64,000 nt of DNA. Source: Roridomyces roridus (lineage: Eukaryota; Basidiomycota; Agaricomycetes; Agaricales; Mycenaceae). The stretch covers positions 310,001 to 374,000 of the forward strand of contig JARKIF010000043.1 of the NCBI GenBank assembly GCA_029378245.1. The letters run 5' to 3'. The translations under genes and the position numbers were made by a program. The notes beneath the pieces are model-generated. The model did no database searches, had not been told where the DNA came from, and was given only the letters and a program-made list of their open reading frames with translations. Positions 20,042 through 31,859 of the stretch are shown one piece after another (the first letter of the stretch is position 1; each line of letters begins with the position of its first letter).

Positions 20042-23000
20042 ATGGATCTCGATAACTTTGACGACGACTTTGACGGCCCGCAGCTTTCCGATGGAGAGGC
20101 AGCTGGGGATATAGACTTCCTTCCGCCTGCAAAGACTCTCCAAGCATTGGACGGACATTGGTTTACACCGGCGACTCGTAGGGCGCGCTGGATGGACTTG
20201 TTAGGGGACTATGCCGGGACAGAGTTGTTCATCATCTCAGGTATGATGACTCTTGAATCATATGGGCTGGGCTGAAGGGTTACAGGGGAATCTCTACTGG
20301 AACGTGTCTTGGATGAGCCACTGCTCGCCATCGGACGTAGTGCGGGTGAGTACTTCCTAGATGGGAAGATTGAAGCTCTGAAAAAATTTCAAGATCTGAG
20401 CTTTCAGCTCCTCCACGCATACTACGTGCTCGAGCAAACTCTACTGGAGTTCATAAACCGGCGGGCCAACTTTGAGATCGCATTTTGGCAGAGTACGTCG
20501 CGCATCACTTTGGTACCTCTTTGTTCTGAGTCGCAGCAGGCAGCTACCACTCGACTATCCACACCGGCTCTTCGCCACATTTCATAGTCTCATCCAGACA
20601 TCTCGCGCGCTCGCTTCTTTTCCAACATCTGCTGACTTTGGACGTCCCCGTCCACGTGTTCAAGGATTTTGACGATCTGGCGTGGCTTCAATTCCAGAAC
20701 GCCCGCCGCCCGATGTTCGTCATGATCAACGACGGAGGGGCCTGCGACTCGGGTCAGCGCAAAGACCACTTCCGTCCGCATCGAGCCCTTCTCCAACGAG
20801 CCTCGTTGCTCAAACTCATCAACACCGGCGTTGCGATCGCGCTGCTCAATGGCGCGGAATTTATCAACTCCAAAGTAAGTCGAATTCAAGCACCGAGTAC
20901 CCTTTCTTACGGAAATTAAGATTATGTCCTTCGTATACCACGAAGCTCATCGGCGCCACCAAATTGTCCTCCCACAAATCATCACACGTTCGATGGAACA
21001 AGCCGGTGCCGCGTTGGACGGCGCTATAGCTCAGTTCAGCCCAGTACCCCTTCAACGCCTTCGTGCAGTGCTTGCCGCGGATGCCCTTCAAACTCGTTTG
21101 AAGCAGTTTGCCCAGCGAATCCAGCTGTCGGCCGAATTCTCCTCCGACCTCCTCCTCATCTTCATCCTCCATGCGGTGATTCTCCCGCACCTGTCGTTGA
21201 TAGAACGAGCGCAGCCCATCCAGCCTCTCGACCCCGCGTTAACCACGCTCCTCCAAAAACAATTCCTCCCGAACGCATTCCTCACAGCCTCGGCCTTCCC
21301 ATTCAACATTGACGGGCGCGTCTTCGTGTCGTTGATCTCGACATTGCTCAGTAACCCGGAGGTCCCGCTTGTGGATGTTGTCGGTGATGCAGCTCTGGCA
21401 GAGGCTGCGGCTGTTTGGACTGCGCTGGGTGCCCTGCCACTTCCCGATCTGGGCAAGTTTAGAGCGCGATACGCAGGCTCAACTAAACCCCTTGTCCCCG
21501 TTGCGGCAGCCTCGGCTTCAGAGTCCGCATATAAACTCCTCCCGTTCAATCACCCGACGGTCAGCTCCCTTCTTTGGCCCGACATCGCCGTCGAAGATGA
21601 AGACGAAAGAAGCCCAGACTCCCGGCTGTCTTTCAGCGTACCCTTCTCCGACACGCGACATTGGCACAACAGCCGCTCCATCCTCCCAAACATCTCGGTG
21701 GTGACGAGCGCCAGCAGAAGGCCAAAGACGACTGGGCGCGGATGCGCTTGAATCGGAGTAATCAGAGGTTTATGAACGTGTTGCAGAAGAACGCGGCTAC
21801 GTTGACGGGTGCGCTGGGTGCTAGTTTGCAGCAGATTGTTATTGTTGCGGGGGCCCAGCAGAGTCAGATTCAAGCTAAGGTAGCAAGCGTTCTATTCTGT
21901 TTTGGGCAGCAGTTCTAACGCTCCGTATCGTAGAAACCGCATCAGACTGTGGGCAAGAAGAAGGATAAGCCTGTCCAACTCACCTCGGTCCAAAAAGCGC
22001 GCGAGAAGATCAAGCAGGAGAAGACGGCCCTCCGGGACGACCGTTCGTCGAAATGGTGGCAAGACGAGCTTGATTCCATGAAATCCCTCTCTCCCTCCGC
22101 GCAAACCGAGCACCTCAAAGCGTTGTTCCGAAACAAACGCTCCGAGGAAGGGATGATTGGCCTTGAGATGCGGTTGTATTCACTGCATCTCCTTTTTGTG
22201 CAGTGGATTGGGATGGCTAGTCCGGAGAGGGAGGAGGGTGGAACTAGGGATCGGTTCGTTTTAGCGATGATGAAGGACGTCAAGGCGATTTGCGAGCGGG
22301 GAGGGATCACTTCATCTGCGTTCAAGATCCTCGAAAGTATCCTGGTGTCCCTTGGTTTCGCAGCCTATAGCTGCGTCCTTACTCCCACCCGACTCCATCA
22401 CGCTGCCGGATAAGCCCACTTCCTTCGAGTTCAAAAAGTTGTTGAAGAACAAGCAACCCCGGTACGACTTTATGGCGATCCAAGAAGATCCGGTTGTGTG
22501 GCAGCTGCGCCTGTTCGGAGAGTTCATGGACAGAAGCATGGACAGCGCCCCGGATTCGAGGGTGTCGTTCAAGCCGGATGCGTGGCAGCGCGAGGTCCTT
22601 GATTGTATCGACCAAAAGTTCTCGGTGCTTGCGATAGGTTCGTTCGTTCGTTCCTGTTGGATTCTCGATACTCACTTGGCTTTTCTTGATAGCGCCTACG
22701 AGTGCGGGAAAACCTTCATTCTCTACTATTCGATGGAGAAGATCCTGAGAGAGTCTGACGACGGGATTCTCGTATACATCGCTCCGACGAAAGCCCTCGT
22801 CACGCAAATCGCCACCGAAGTCTACGCCCGGTTCAAAAAGAATCTAACCAACAGTAAGCTTTTGTTTCGTTTCCTTTGGCCATATGTTGATTGTTGCACA
22901 GAGTCTCTTTGGGCGGTTCACACACGCGACTATCGTATCAACGATCCGCAGAAGTGTCAAATTCTGGTCACCGTCCCCGAAATTCTGGCGGTGTGTTCAA

Positions 23001-26000
23001 TATCTACCCTTTTGATTTATGCTGATGCGTTGAATTGAAGACGCTTCTGCTTTCTCCTCCGCTTGCCCGGGTTTGGACTCCGAGGTTGAAATCGTGAGTG
23101 TTCTCATTTGAAATGTCCGAATTTTATTGAATGTTCTTGAAGCATCATCATGGACTGAAATTCACTACTATCGGTCAACAGGATGGAGGATCTGTATGGG
23201 AAGAAATCATTCTCATGGCACCGTGTCCCATAATGTAAGTTTCGCACTCAATCTCTCAATATGGCCAACTCACCATCATCTAGCGGTCTTTCCGCGACCA
23301 TCGGCTCCCCAGAGGATTTCAGCGACTGGCTGGGCTCCGTCCAACGCGCACACGGGTTCGAATACCGCGCTATCATCCACCCACACCGCTACTCGCACCT
23401 CCGCAAGTTCTATTACGACTTGAACGACGACAACGTCCCGGCATTTCGAGGCCTACATCTGCACGAAGATTCGCAGCGCAGTCGATTCTTGCATCCTATA
23501 TCCCTACTTTCGTTTGGAAGTCGTTCGTTCCCGGAGGACCTGTCGTTGGAAGCGGCGGATACGCTTTCGTTGTATCGCGCTATGGCCAAACACGCCGCTA
23601 ATTCCGATTCCGCTGATTTAGAACCACAAACCTTCTTCGGTTCACAGCCCAAACCCGAATTACTCGTCCAGCGCGACGTGATCCACTACGAGACGGCGTT
23701 AAAGGCCAAACTTTCTGCATTGCTGGCTGTGGAAGGCACGGTGGGGGCGGGGGCGGGGGCGGCATCCAGTATCATCGAGGACCTCCAAGACGCCAAGCTC
23801 AAAGCCCGCAAGGGGCTCGACAACCAGGAGTCTCCTGAACGATTCCTGAAGAACCTTATCTTCATGTTGGCCGACTTGCAATCTAAAAACGGATTGGTCA
23901 GTTTATTTCAACCGCAGTTGGTATTGTATTGAAGCCCCGCCTGCAGCCAGCCATCCTCTTCCAACTCGACCGCACAGGCTGTGAAGTCATGGCCAAGAAG
24001 ATTCTCTCGACACTCCAATCAGCCGAAGCCGGGTGGAAAAAAAAGAGTCCTGCGTGGCAGCGAAAGGTCAAGCAATGGGAGGAATGGCAACGACGACAAA
24101 AGGCTCGGGAACGCGCTGCGGCGACTGCAGCAAAAAACCGTAAGCGGGAGGAAGGGGAGGCGGGAGAAGGGCAATCGGGTGCGGCGGAGGGGAATCAGTC
24201 TTGGGAGAGCTCGTTCAGCCCTGACGAGCCTTGTGGCGAGTTTTCGTTTGCTGGGACTGCGATGTATTCGAAAGCAGAGTTGGCGGAGGATAAAAGAGCG
24301 CTGCGGTGGTCGAATACGCCTGAATGGGTGTTGGATGCACTTGAGCGCGGCGTGGGGATTCATCACGCGGGGATGAACAAGAAGTATCGCAGTCTTGTTG
24401 AGAGGTTAGATTTTTGTGGGCATTCGAGACTCGTTACTCACCAATTTCAGCTTGTTCCGACGGGGATTTATTCGTGTTATGATTGCAACTGGTTCGTCCT
24501 TGTGTTTCTTTGAGTTTCATGTTTTGAACAGACCCAGGCACCTTGGCGCTCGGCATCAACGCTCCTGCAAAGACGGCGGTATTCTGTGGAGATTCACCCT
24601 TCCTCACCGCCCTGATGGTACGTCATCAGTTTCTTCCTTTTATCTTGCTAACAAGAATGCAGTACCGCCAATGCGCCGGTCGTGCTGGACGTCGTGGATT
24701 CGACTTGCTCGGCAACGTCATCTTCTACGGACTGCCCATGGAACGAGTGCAGCGCCTGGTGTTATCCAAGCTCCCGCCGCTCGGAGGCAACTTCCCTCTG
24801 ACTTCCAGCCTCTCCTTGCGCCTGATGAATCTCCTGAACGGGTCGAACGACGCTCCTGTAGCAGTGGAAGCGGTTCAGAGCCTCCTCCGCTTGCCTCGGA
24901 TTAGCTTTACCTCGGATGTCGGTCGGGATCAAGTTCTGCACCATATGAGGTTCAGCATCGAGTACCTCCGGCGGTCGGGTCTTCTACTTGCAGACGGGAG
25001 ACCACTGGATTTATTCAGTTTAGCTGCGCATCTTTACGTGGGTCGCTTACATTTGTTGTTTGCCGCAACTGACCCTTCTGCAGTACCAAGAGCCAAACAA
25101 CTTTACTCTTGTCGCGCTCTTGAAGAGTGGTGTCCTGCACAAGATCTGCGACAGCCCAGACGCGGTTTCCGCGAGGAAAGACTTGATGTTGGTCCTAGCG
25201 CATCTCTTTGGACGACAATATCTCTCGCGGGTGTATGGGAACGACGAGCACATCCGCGCGCTGGCCAAGAACTCTCCATCCATGATCATGCTTCCCCCTT
25301 TGCCCAAAGCTGTCCGCCAAGTTCTCGAGGACCACGATAAGCGGATTTTGGGTATTTTCACGGGATACGCCAGGGCTTGCGCTGCGCAAATTGATGCAGA
25401 TGCTGATAGCCGTCTTCCATTGAGCAATCTTTCCTTCCCCGAGCCTACGGAATCCACTCTGTTCCGCACCGACCTGCAAAGCACCGCCATCCACGTCATC
25501 GCCCGCTCGCCGTTCGTAGCGAATTCCGGACATACGGACACCTCGTTCTCCAGTGTCGACGAGTTGGCTCGATCAGCGCGGAATGGGCTGCATGTCAACG
25601 GCAACTCGATCCCGTCGATGAAGCACCTGGCTTCCCCTCATGGCGCGCATATGCTGAACGCCTATATCCTTGATTTCTATATTCATGGACAGGTGGCGAC
25701 GCTAGCGAGGGCGAATGGGATAAGGAGGGGTGATGTCTGGTATCTGTTGCAGGATTTTTCGTTGACGCTGGCTGTGATTGAGCTTTCGCTCAGGCAGTTG
25801 CTGACGGCTGCTGGGGATGACGTTGATGATGCAGTGGGTGATGATCCAGCGGAGGTGGAAGACGACGAGGAGGATGAGGAGGGTAGTTCGGGCAAGGACC
25901 CGATGAAGCGGCCTCCTGGTGTCAAGGAAAGCGACTGGAGATTATACAGCGTGGTGAGGGATGTCAAGGAGGAGTTTGACGTCAAGTTCAAGGCGATGTG

Positions 26001-26007
26001 GGCTTGA
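20042..26007 (+). CDS. DDX60-like Ski2-family DExD/H-box RNA helicase, frame-broken in its first half
   Basis: The order of motifs fits the long DDX60 family: an N-terminal DYAGTELFIISGESLL block, LDVPVHVF, RSMDSAPDSRVSFKPDAWQ, the Walker A region APTSAG/KTF, YIAPTKALV, TRDYR, VTVPEIL, IIMDE/IH, IIGLSATIGSPEDF, the LFQLDRTGCE and GVGIHHAGMN blocks, RVMIATGTLALGIN, and YRQCAGRAGRRGFD, followed by a C-terminal helical part to the stop at 26,007. Introns are 45-60 nt. The half after 23,240 is intact. Before that, five one-base frame breaks are needed: after 21,687, about 22,365-22,380, after 22,708 (inside Walker A), and extra bases at 23,156 and 23,166 around the DEIH motif. Either the gene is dead or this stretch contains sequence errors. 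In animals the family is linked to antiviral RNA sensing; the fungal role is unknown. Confidence 0.7.
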
Positions 26008-26169
26008 GAGGATTTAGAGGATTTAGTTTCGATCTATGGTGTCATTTCTTGGTCTATAACTTGTCTGTAACAGTGCGAACTCGTTGAGCGATGAGGAGAT
26101 GACTGGAAAGTGATTTGAGCAAAAAAGGAAATCGAGTCAAATCTAATTTGCTCTCCACTTCCACTCGAC

Positions 26170-27984
26170 ATGCACCACCCAGAGCTCCATGCTCTATACG
26201 ACCGACTCGTACAAGTATTTGACGCGCTCCTCAACTTCAAGCCCCTCGCCGCAAGCCCTCCAATCCTCGATGCCTCACAAGACTCTGATCCACACGATGA
26301 CGGGCAATGGCTCCGGCACGAGAACATCCCAGGCATAAAAAAGCTGCGCGAGTCCATCAAGTACGATATCGACATCCTGCGCAAGGCTAGTCCTTCTTCC
26401 TTTACCTTGAAAACGCGTCTCATCCTCGCGCGCAGTAGTTTCTTTCTGATCCCGCCTCGGAGCACGAACAGCCCGTGTCCACCCACGCACCGTACCTGCT
26501 TGCAGTGTACAACGAAATTCTTTGTGCACCGCCGGCCATCGTGTCGGTATTCAAGTTTTGGTCGTTGGAGCCTACCGACGGCTCTGATCGACGCGAGCGA
26601 AAGGGGCAGAGGGCACCGTCTACCAAGGTGGACGTGGTGGCAGAGAATGGGAGACGTTGGATCAGGATAAATACGTGCGTCTGCGCGTAGCAACCTCTGG
26701 ATGTCGCTAATTCTCTCCTCCAGAATCAAGAACGCGGGCATTCTCGCAGAATTGCGCGAAATCGACTCGTATCTCACGGACTCTGACTCCGATTCAGACG
26801 ATCCAGATTGCGGCCCCTCTCTGGCTCAGAAGGAATTCGATAATTCTATTCTACAAATGGGTCGCTCTCTCATCGATACTGCCAAAGCACATCCCATAGA
26901 CGGCTCCACCCCCAACGTGACCATGCGACTCACCCGGCTCGATGTAGCTCCGTTTCGCGAGAACGGCGAGCCGAGCGACCCGCGCATAGCCCACACCGTG
27001 CAGCTGCTCCGTGACATGGGCATCCACGTCGAGTTGGGTGAACGCCCCGAGAGCGAAATCCCCGTATACAAGCCGACAACCGCTGCTGCCCCTCCTCCAC
27101 CTCCCCTCCAGCCCACGCGTCAGATCAACATCGATCTCTCAGCTCTTGTGGCCCTCTGCTCTGACCTCACGCATGCACCTCTCCCGACTTCCATCGAGGA
27201 AGCTCAGACTCGCTTCCTCCCCCAAAATCAAAAGTATCGAGAGTGGAAACCGCAGAAGGCCGATGCACCAGCCGAGCCCCTTGACGACACCGCTGCCGCC
27301 CAGGACGTGGCCAAGCATAGTCGGCATCTGACGGAGCACCTGCTGCAGGAGATGCGCAAGGGCCTGCTGCAAGAACTCCAGGAGCGGCTGTTTCTCGACC
27401 CCAACGCGCCGCCTGTCGAGTTTTGGACGAGCGACGAGGCGCGTGAACGGTGTATGCGGATCGTGTCAAGGATTGGAGGGGACCGCGAAGTGCGCCGCGC
27501 AGAGGCGATATTCCCTGACATACCAATTCCACTTGAAGAGGCGGAGAGGCTGTATTGGCAAGATTCGCGATATCCAGCCAACTTTATCCCTCTCCTCCCG
27601 ATCAGGATATATCCTGCGCCGCCGCAGATTCCACCAGTCGTGCGACACCCGCAGTTCTTTCGGTCCATGACCAAGGTCTGCCAGAGCCTCCTACAGGAGG
27701 GCTCTCTGGCGGGTACCAAACGAGATCGAGATGAAGGGGAGGGCGGTGCGAAGATCAATTCGCGGCTCTCGCCGCATGCGGTTAAGAGCGTGCTGCGGGG
27801 TGCTGAACGGGGGTGGACTACGCTGACGACGACCAAGTCGAGTGTCAAGGCGCTGTTGAGGGAGATCAAGGCTGCGCGGTTGGCTGGGAAGCTCGTGGAG
27901 GAGCCAGAGGAGGAGGACGTGGAGGCGGGTAGGACTGCTGTCTTGTGGATCGTCGATCCGAGGAACTTGCAATGCTTTGCTTGA
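26170..27984 (+). CDS. DUF1308/UPF0415-like protein (C7orf25 relative)
   Basis: The first exon begins MHHPELHALYDRLVQVFDAL. A region STHAPYLLAVYNEIL...VDVVAENGRRWIRINT precedes an intron at 26,659-26,723 (gtgcgt...ctccag), after which IKNAGILAELREIDSYL runs to the stop at 27,984 without a break. The NG-RWI-(I/V) block and the later DLSALVALCSDLTHAPLP resemble the DUF1308 family, whose function is not established. Between the first part and STHAPY a one-base frame change is needed after 26,438. It converges with the SelW-like gene, their stops being 25 bp apart. Confidence 0.6.
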
Positions 27985-28009
27985 ATTTTGTACACATACA
28001 CGGACTATC

Positions 28010-28560
28010 TTACAATTTCTTGTCCGAATGGCCCAAGCTCTTTCCGGGTTGTATGATGTCTCGTATCCTTTGTTTCTGCTCGTCTTTAGTGGAAGGCTCA
28101 GAAATACGAGTAAGGGCACGCACCAGGACTTTGAGCTCGGGGAACCCAGCCTCGATTTTACGATCCCATGCCAGCTTCGGTTGCTTCGCTTCCTCTTCAC
28201 CTTCAAGCTCCTCAGCACCAGCACCCATCTGCACCCAAACCCGAAACCTTCCGGCCGTTTCCTCAGAATTGCGTGGGACGAGTGTGATTGAGGTGATAAC
28301 GGGCGGTGGGAATGTGAGGAGGAGTTCGGTTTGGACCCAGGAGGCACGGTGGAGCCAGCGGCACTATTAGTGGTGCGTTTTGAGTTCACTTCGGGCCGGG
28401 GGAGGGGAGGGAAGCAAAGAGTAAGGGTATGGCGCACTCTATCGCAGAATTCTATCGTGATGGACGAGGTGCCTGGGCCGGAGGTGAGAGATGGAGGGAT
28501 GAACGTTTGGGGGTTTAGGATGTCGGGGAGAGTTGAGTTGGGTGCCTCGGAGGAGGACAT
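28010..28560 (-). CDS. SelW-like (Rdx family) thioredoxin-fold protein with CxxC
   Basis: Exons 28438-28560 and 28010-28363 join in frame to 158 aa. The sequence ITIEFCDRCRW, split by the intron exactly inside CDRC, is the conserved redox motif of the Rdx/selenoprotein W family; then RASWVQTELLLTF, RFRVWV and WDRKIEAGFPE-KVLVR and the closing PGKSLGHSD follow the usual order. Cysteine replaces selenocysteine, as is normal in fungi. It has a long N-terminal Ser/Pro-rich stretch. The start lies only about 30 bp from the edge of the inverted 3-kb duplication. Confidence 0.85.
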
Positions 28561-29040
28561 GGGAATGTCGGGAGGAAGGAGCCGACTGATTAGTCATTGA
28601 TGCGCCATCATCGGCATTCACACTTGGACTTGACACCCATGATCCTCTTGGAATAAAATCGACCCTTGACGACGCTGGTGGCATTTGAAAGGCTCAATGG
28701 CACCTGGAGAATTTATTACGGACTGGCCTCAAGATGTGCGAGACTAGGTGAGGGTACATGGGAGGTTTGGAGTCTGGACTGGGCCACCCTTCCCCACACA
28801 CGTGGACATGAAGGCTCTAGCTCTCCCCCTGCGCGCTTCTGGCAGCGTTTTCCATCATCCATACTCAAGCGACCAGTGCGATCGATGTCGAAAGCAGGGA
28901 AAGTCTATGCGTTGTGCATTTGAAATTCATTTCTGGTCCACGTCGAGCCGCCCATACTTTTGAGTATCGACGCTTTGGGTCATTTGACGGGTTCAGCTCA
29001 CAAACGGATTCCATCGGAAGGTTTGATCAGCAGTTAGAAA

Positions 29041-29280
29041 GATCATGAGTGTTGTGTGATCACGATGGACGACCACTCGAAGAGTGGAAATGCTTGACCA
29101 AAAATGCTGGAAAAAAGCAGGAAAGGTCCAGACCGTCCATTCAGCAAAACATAAGCCGCGCGCAGTATTATCCAGAGGAGTAGTATTGGCTTCCTCCCCA
29201 GCGAATCGAACCCCAGCCCTGAGGCTGTGAGTTCGATCTCAGGGAAACGATGTTGACCACTGAGCCAGGGAGTCGGTGAT
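29041..29280 (-). mobile_element. tRNA-derived SINE, copy 1
   Basis: On the minus strand an A-box-like TGGCTCAGTGGTC (around 29,254-29,267) and a B-box GGTTCGATTC (29,203-29,212) lie at tRNA-like spacing, followed by a body shared with the copies at 38,735 and 49,738. There is no full cloverleaf, so it is a SINE head rather than a tRNA. Confidence 0.65.
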
Positions 29281-29449
29281 CTAAAGCAACGATTATAGGC
29301 TTTATGCAGCTGTTCTGAGACGCAGTTCTCGTGTATCTCGAACCTCGATGCGATTTCGCACCCTCGAGTGGTAAAAAAGCTCGCATACGGCGGTATTGCC
29401 ATTTTGGGCTTGCGATTGTTGATTGAATGCTAGCCGACTCGGCCATTAC

Positions 29450-30110
29450 GTATCATCACCTCTTGTCTTTCACCATCGCGTGCGATAAGTACCCCACTGC
29501 ACCAACCATGTGTGTGATGGCGCCCGCTTGACGGCTTGAGAGACTTCAAGTAACGGATTCTCGAATACGTCTCCGATCCTCGCATTGGGCAATGGGAGTA
29601 CGCCTTCCTCGGCCATTCAAGAACGACGAGAAGGGGACTACGGCGCAGTCATACCTGGTGCGAACTGGAAATGGTTTCGAGTACTCCGGTGCCTCTCTCG
29701 GCGCTCGCTATCTTTCTCCAAGCTTCTGCTGACCTTGTCACTTGTGGAAGGGCGACCAAAGCGCGGTTTTGCGCGACAATGCGTTGGCGCACGCACGTCG
29801 CGACTCGCACGTCGCACGCGATGGTGATAATTCGGAACCCTCTGGACTTCCTCTGGCGCACCTCCCGCTCGTGTTTCTCCCTGAAGTTCTCCAAAAACGT
29901 ACTCACTTGCTGAACGCCGTATTGGGCAAATCCGCTACGATATCGAGATTCCTTAGGATGCCTTTCAGCTTTCTGGGGATGTGCTGGATGCGAATGACAC
30001 CAACTTTCTTTGTCACTTGTGCCCCACCGCGGCGTCCGACTGAGCTTCAATGTCATATTTGCCTCCATTCTTTCTTTCTGGTACACGGAACGTTGAAGCA
30101 TTCTGCACGT
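29450..30110. other. Degraded unknown coding-like segment, repeated in all three blocks
   Basis: Minus-strand pieces such as AQYGVQQVSTFLENF and IITIACDV recur in block 2 (38.0-38.5 kb) and block 3 (50.2-50.7 kb) with different frame breaks. They lie divergent from the myristoylated orphan gene. No copy keeps one open frame, and I do not recognise the protein. Confidence 0.4.
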
Positions 30111-30278
30111 CTTACAATATTGATCAATAAATTTCCCATTAATCGTCTCGCTATAGGTACGTGGCTGCTTTCAGAAATGTCGATATGCCAGCACGATGGC
30201 ATTGACTCTGCCCTGGCCTGGCCTGAACCTGACACGGCGCTCTTATTTCTCCGCGTTTTGGTCGTAGCCTAGGATGGG

Positions 30279-30285
30279 TATAAAA
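30279..30285 (+). promoter_or_regulatory. TATA box of orphan gene, copy 1
   Basis: TATAAAA lies about 50 bp before the ATG at 30,331. The same box at the same distance precedes the other two copies (37,740-37,746 minus; 50,941-50,947). Confidence 0.6.
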
Positions 30286-30330
30286 GAAGTACGACTCTTT
30301 CTTGTTCAAACACCGACCCACCTCGGAAAC

Positions 30331-31183
30331 ATGGGCTCAAGCATCAGCGCGCTTGTCAAGGAGCAGAACGACAGCCTCAAAGCCCAGGCGCAAGACCAGC
30401 TTACCGCACTGCTCACGATGGCGGAGCTCAAATACGAGAATTTTATGGGGCACGTGAAGAGCACGGCGGACAAGACCCTCATCCCAGTCAACAAGATTCT
30501 GCTCAGCAATCATGTCGTCCACGCCAAGGTGACGTCGACGGGGGAGGGTGTGCAGAACGCCGTGAAAGACACAGTGACTGCGTTTGCCAAGGGTGATATC
30601 CTCACTGGTGCGTAGATTTCACCTAAGTTTCGTCGAATGCCAGAATTAAAAGCTACTTAGGTGTCACCTCCATCGTTGACTTTGGCGTGAAGGCTGTCCT
30701 GGCCGACGTCGCAGCCAACCAATCCCAACACCGCACCTACGCTATAACCTGCGGTGAGCTCGGCGGCATCATGCGTATCGACATCGACATATTCTGCTAC
30801 ACGTTCACCTCGGCGGCCCTCACCGCGGTGACCAACAATGTTGTCAGCACGGCGTATGTCGTCAGCTCTGTCGACGCGTCTAAACTCGACACGACTACGC
30901 TAAGGGATATCGTACAGGTTTGTTACGGTGGCGTTGTGGACAAGGTGGGTCTTTCGTTTCCACTATCATGTACTTGGATTCTTAAATGCTGACGGGAATC
31001 GGAATTCAGGACCAGTTGATGAAGATCTACGAGTTGATTCTCTCGGCGTACGAAGCGGATACTACTCGTGCTCGTGGTATTCTCCCAGCGGTGCCGGATC
31101 CAAACCCCACGGTGCCGGATCCGAAACCCAAGGTGCCGGATCCAAAACTGCCGGATCCGAAACCCAAGGATCCTGTTGCTTAG
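30331..31183 (+). CDS. Predicted N-myristoylated orphan protein, copy 1
   Basis: Exons 30331-30607, 30661-30944 and 31010-31183 join to 244 aa. It begins MGSSIS, a textbook N-myristoylation signal (Gly2, Ser6), followed by a helix with KEQ...QAQDQLTALL. The middle has AITCGELGGIMRIDIDI and a hydrophobic TAVTNNVVSTAYVVSSVD stretch. The C-terminus carries VPDP/LPDP-x-P repeats not found in the shortest copy. I do not recognise the family; three copies occur in this window and all stay in frame, which argues they are real genes. Membrane attachment through the lipid is inference. Confidence 0.7.
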
Positions 31184-31227
31184 TTTAGCATGTGTTGCGG
31201 AGTTCATATGTTCAATGTCCAACTAGA

Positions 31228-31580
31228 CATCAGACTTTTAACAGTTTGATTGTCAGGTCGTACGACCTGACAACCTCTGCCAAAATGCGACAACCGGCAG
31301 AATTCCGACAACCTGACAACCTCATGTCCGAAAGGCCACAACCTCCCCTGTTCGATCCTTCATCAATGCATTTTATTTTTTTCCAACATTGCTCTAGAGT
31401 TTTGACCCATTGAATAAAATGCAGGTACATGACTTTAAAGCTATTCTGAGCTCCTCCAGGGATTCTGGTTGCATTTTCTAGCAAGGAAAACCCGGGTCTC
31501 GGTTTGGTCTCGGTGGTTGTGAGGTTGTCACAACCTGACAACGGCAAATACCTGGCAATCAAAATGTTAAAACACTGATG
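31228..31580. mobile_element. CATCAG-type TIR element with central palindrome
   Basis: The left end CATCAGACTTTTAACAGTTT and the reverse complement of the right end (CATCAGTGTTTTAACATTTT) match over about 33 bp. The unoccupied site is seen in block 2 near 36,260 (reads aactagactgcg on the minus strand), so the insertion point is exact and the flanks share a GA dinucleotide. A 24-bp perfect palindrome lies at 31,250-31,273 (arm TTGTCAGGTCGT). No coding capacity. Confidence 0.65.
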
Positions 31581-31859
31581 GACTGTGCTCTACAAGTTAG
31601 AATATCCCACTGACAACTATGGATTCTTGTGGGGTTTGCCTGGGAAGCTTCTGAGTCACTGCTCCTTACTTGGGACCGTATGAACTCGGAGGTCCTTCTT
31701 ATTTGGAGGGGGTACCACCTTGTAACTGAGCGCAATCTGAGCGAAGGAAGCGTGGAAGCCGGGGAAGCATAACCTATCACTGCCGCACGTCGTTCTCGTG
31801 CTCGCTCCGCCTCTATCGTCCAAAAATCTGAGGCTATCCAGAGGCCATCAACTCTTTTG

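Larger units (their letters stand above)
28590..31227 (+). repeat. Duplicated block 1 (inverted relative to block 2)
   Basis: The sequence is recognisably repeated, inverted, at 36,240-39,410 and in direct orientation at 49,640-51,840. In order it holds a 'CDRCRKQGK' zinc-cluster-like fragment near 28,870, a SINE, a degraded unknown coding stretch and the myristoylated orphan gene. The two copies flanking 31.2-36.2 kb form a large inverted repeat. Confidence 0.75.

Noticed and set aside
20924..21751. Treating the first helicase exons as a separate gamma-tubulin complex or other protein
   Set aside because: The downstream DRSMDS, Walker A and RAGRRGFD motifs in the same transcription unit and order point to a single DDX60-like helicase.
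28340..28445. Selenocysteine (UGA) in the SelW-like gene
   Set aside because: The redox motif reads CDRC with ordinary TGC codons on both sides of the intron; no UGA stands in the motif.
27691..28560. 289-codon minus-strand open frame over the DUF1308/SelW junction
   Set aside because: Only the first 41 codons are real (first exon of the SelW-like gene); the rest is antisense to the DUF1308 gene and departs from the frame of the second SelW exon.
28860..28930. Zn2Cys6 transcription factor from CDRCRKQGKSMRC
   Set aside because: Only two of the expected cysteine spacings are present, no protein continues on either side, and the segment lies in a decayed duplicated block.
29200..29270. A functional tRNA gene in the SINE head
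   Set aside because: A- and B-box-like segments are present, but no full cloverleaf with acceptor and anticodon stems can be drawn, and the sequence is repeated together with a shared body.
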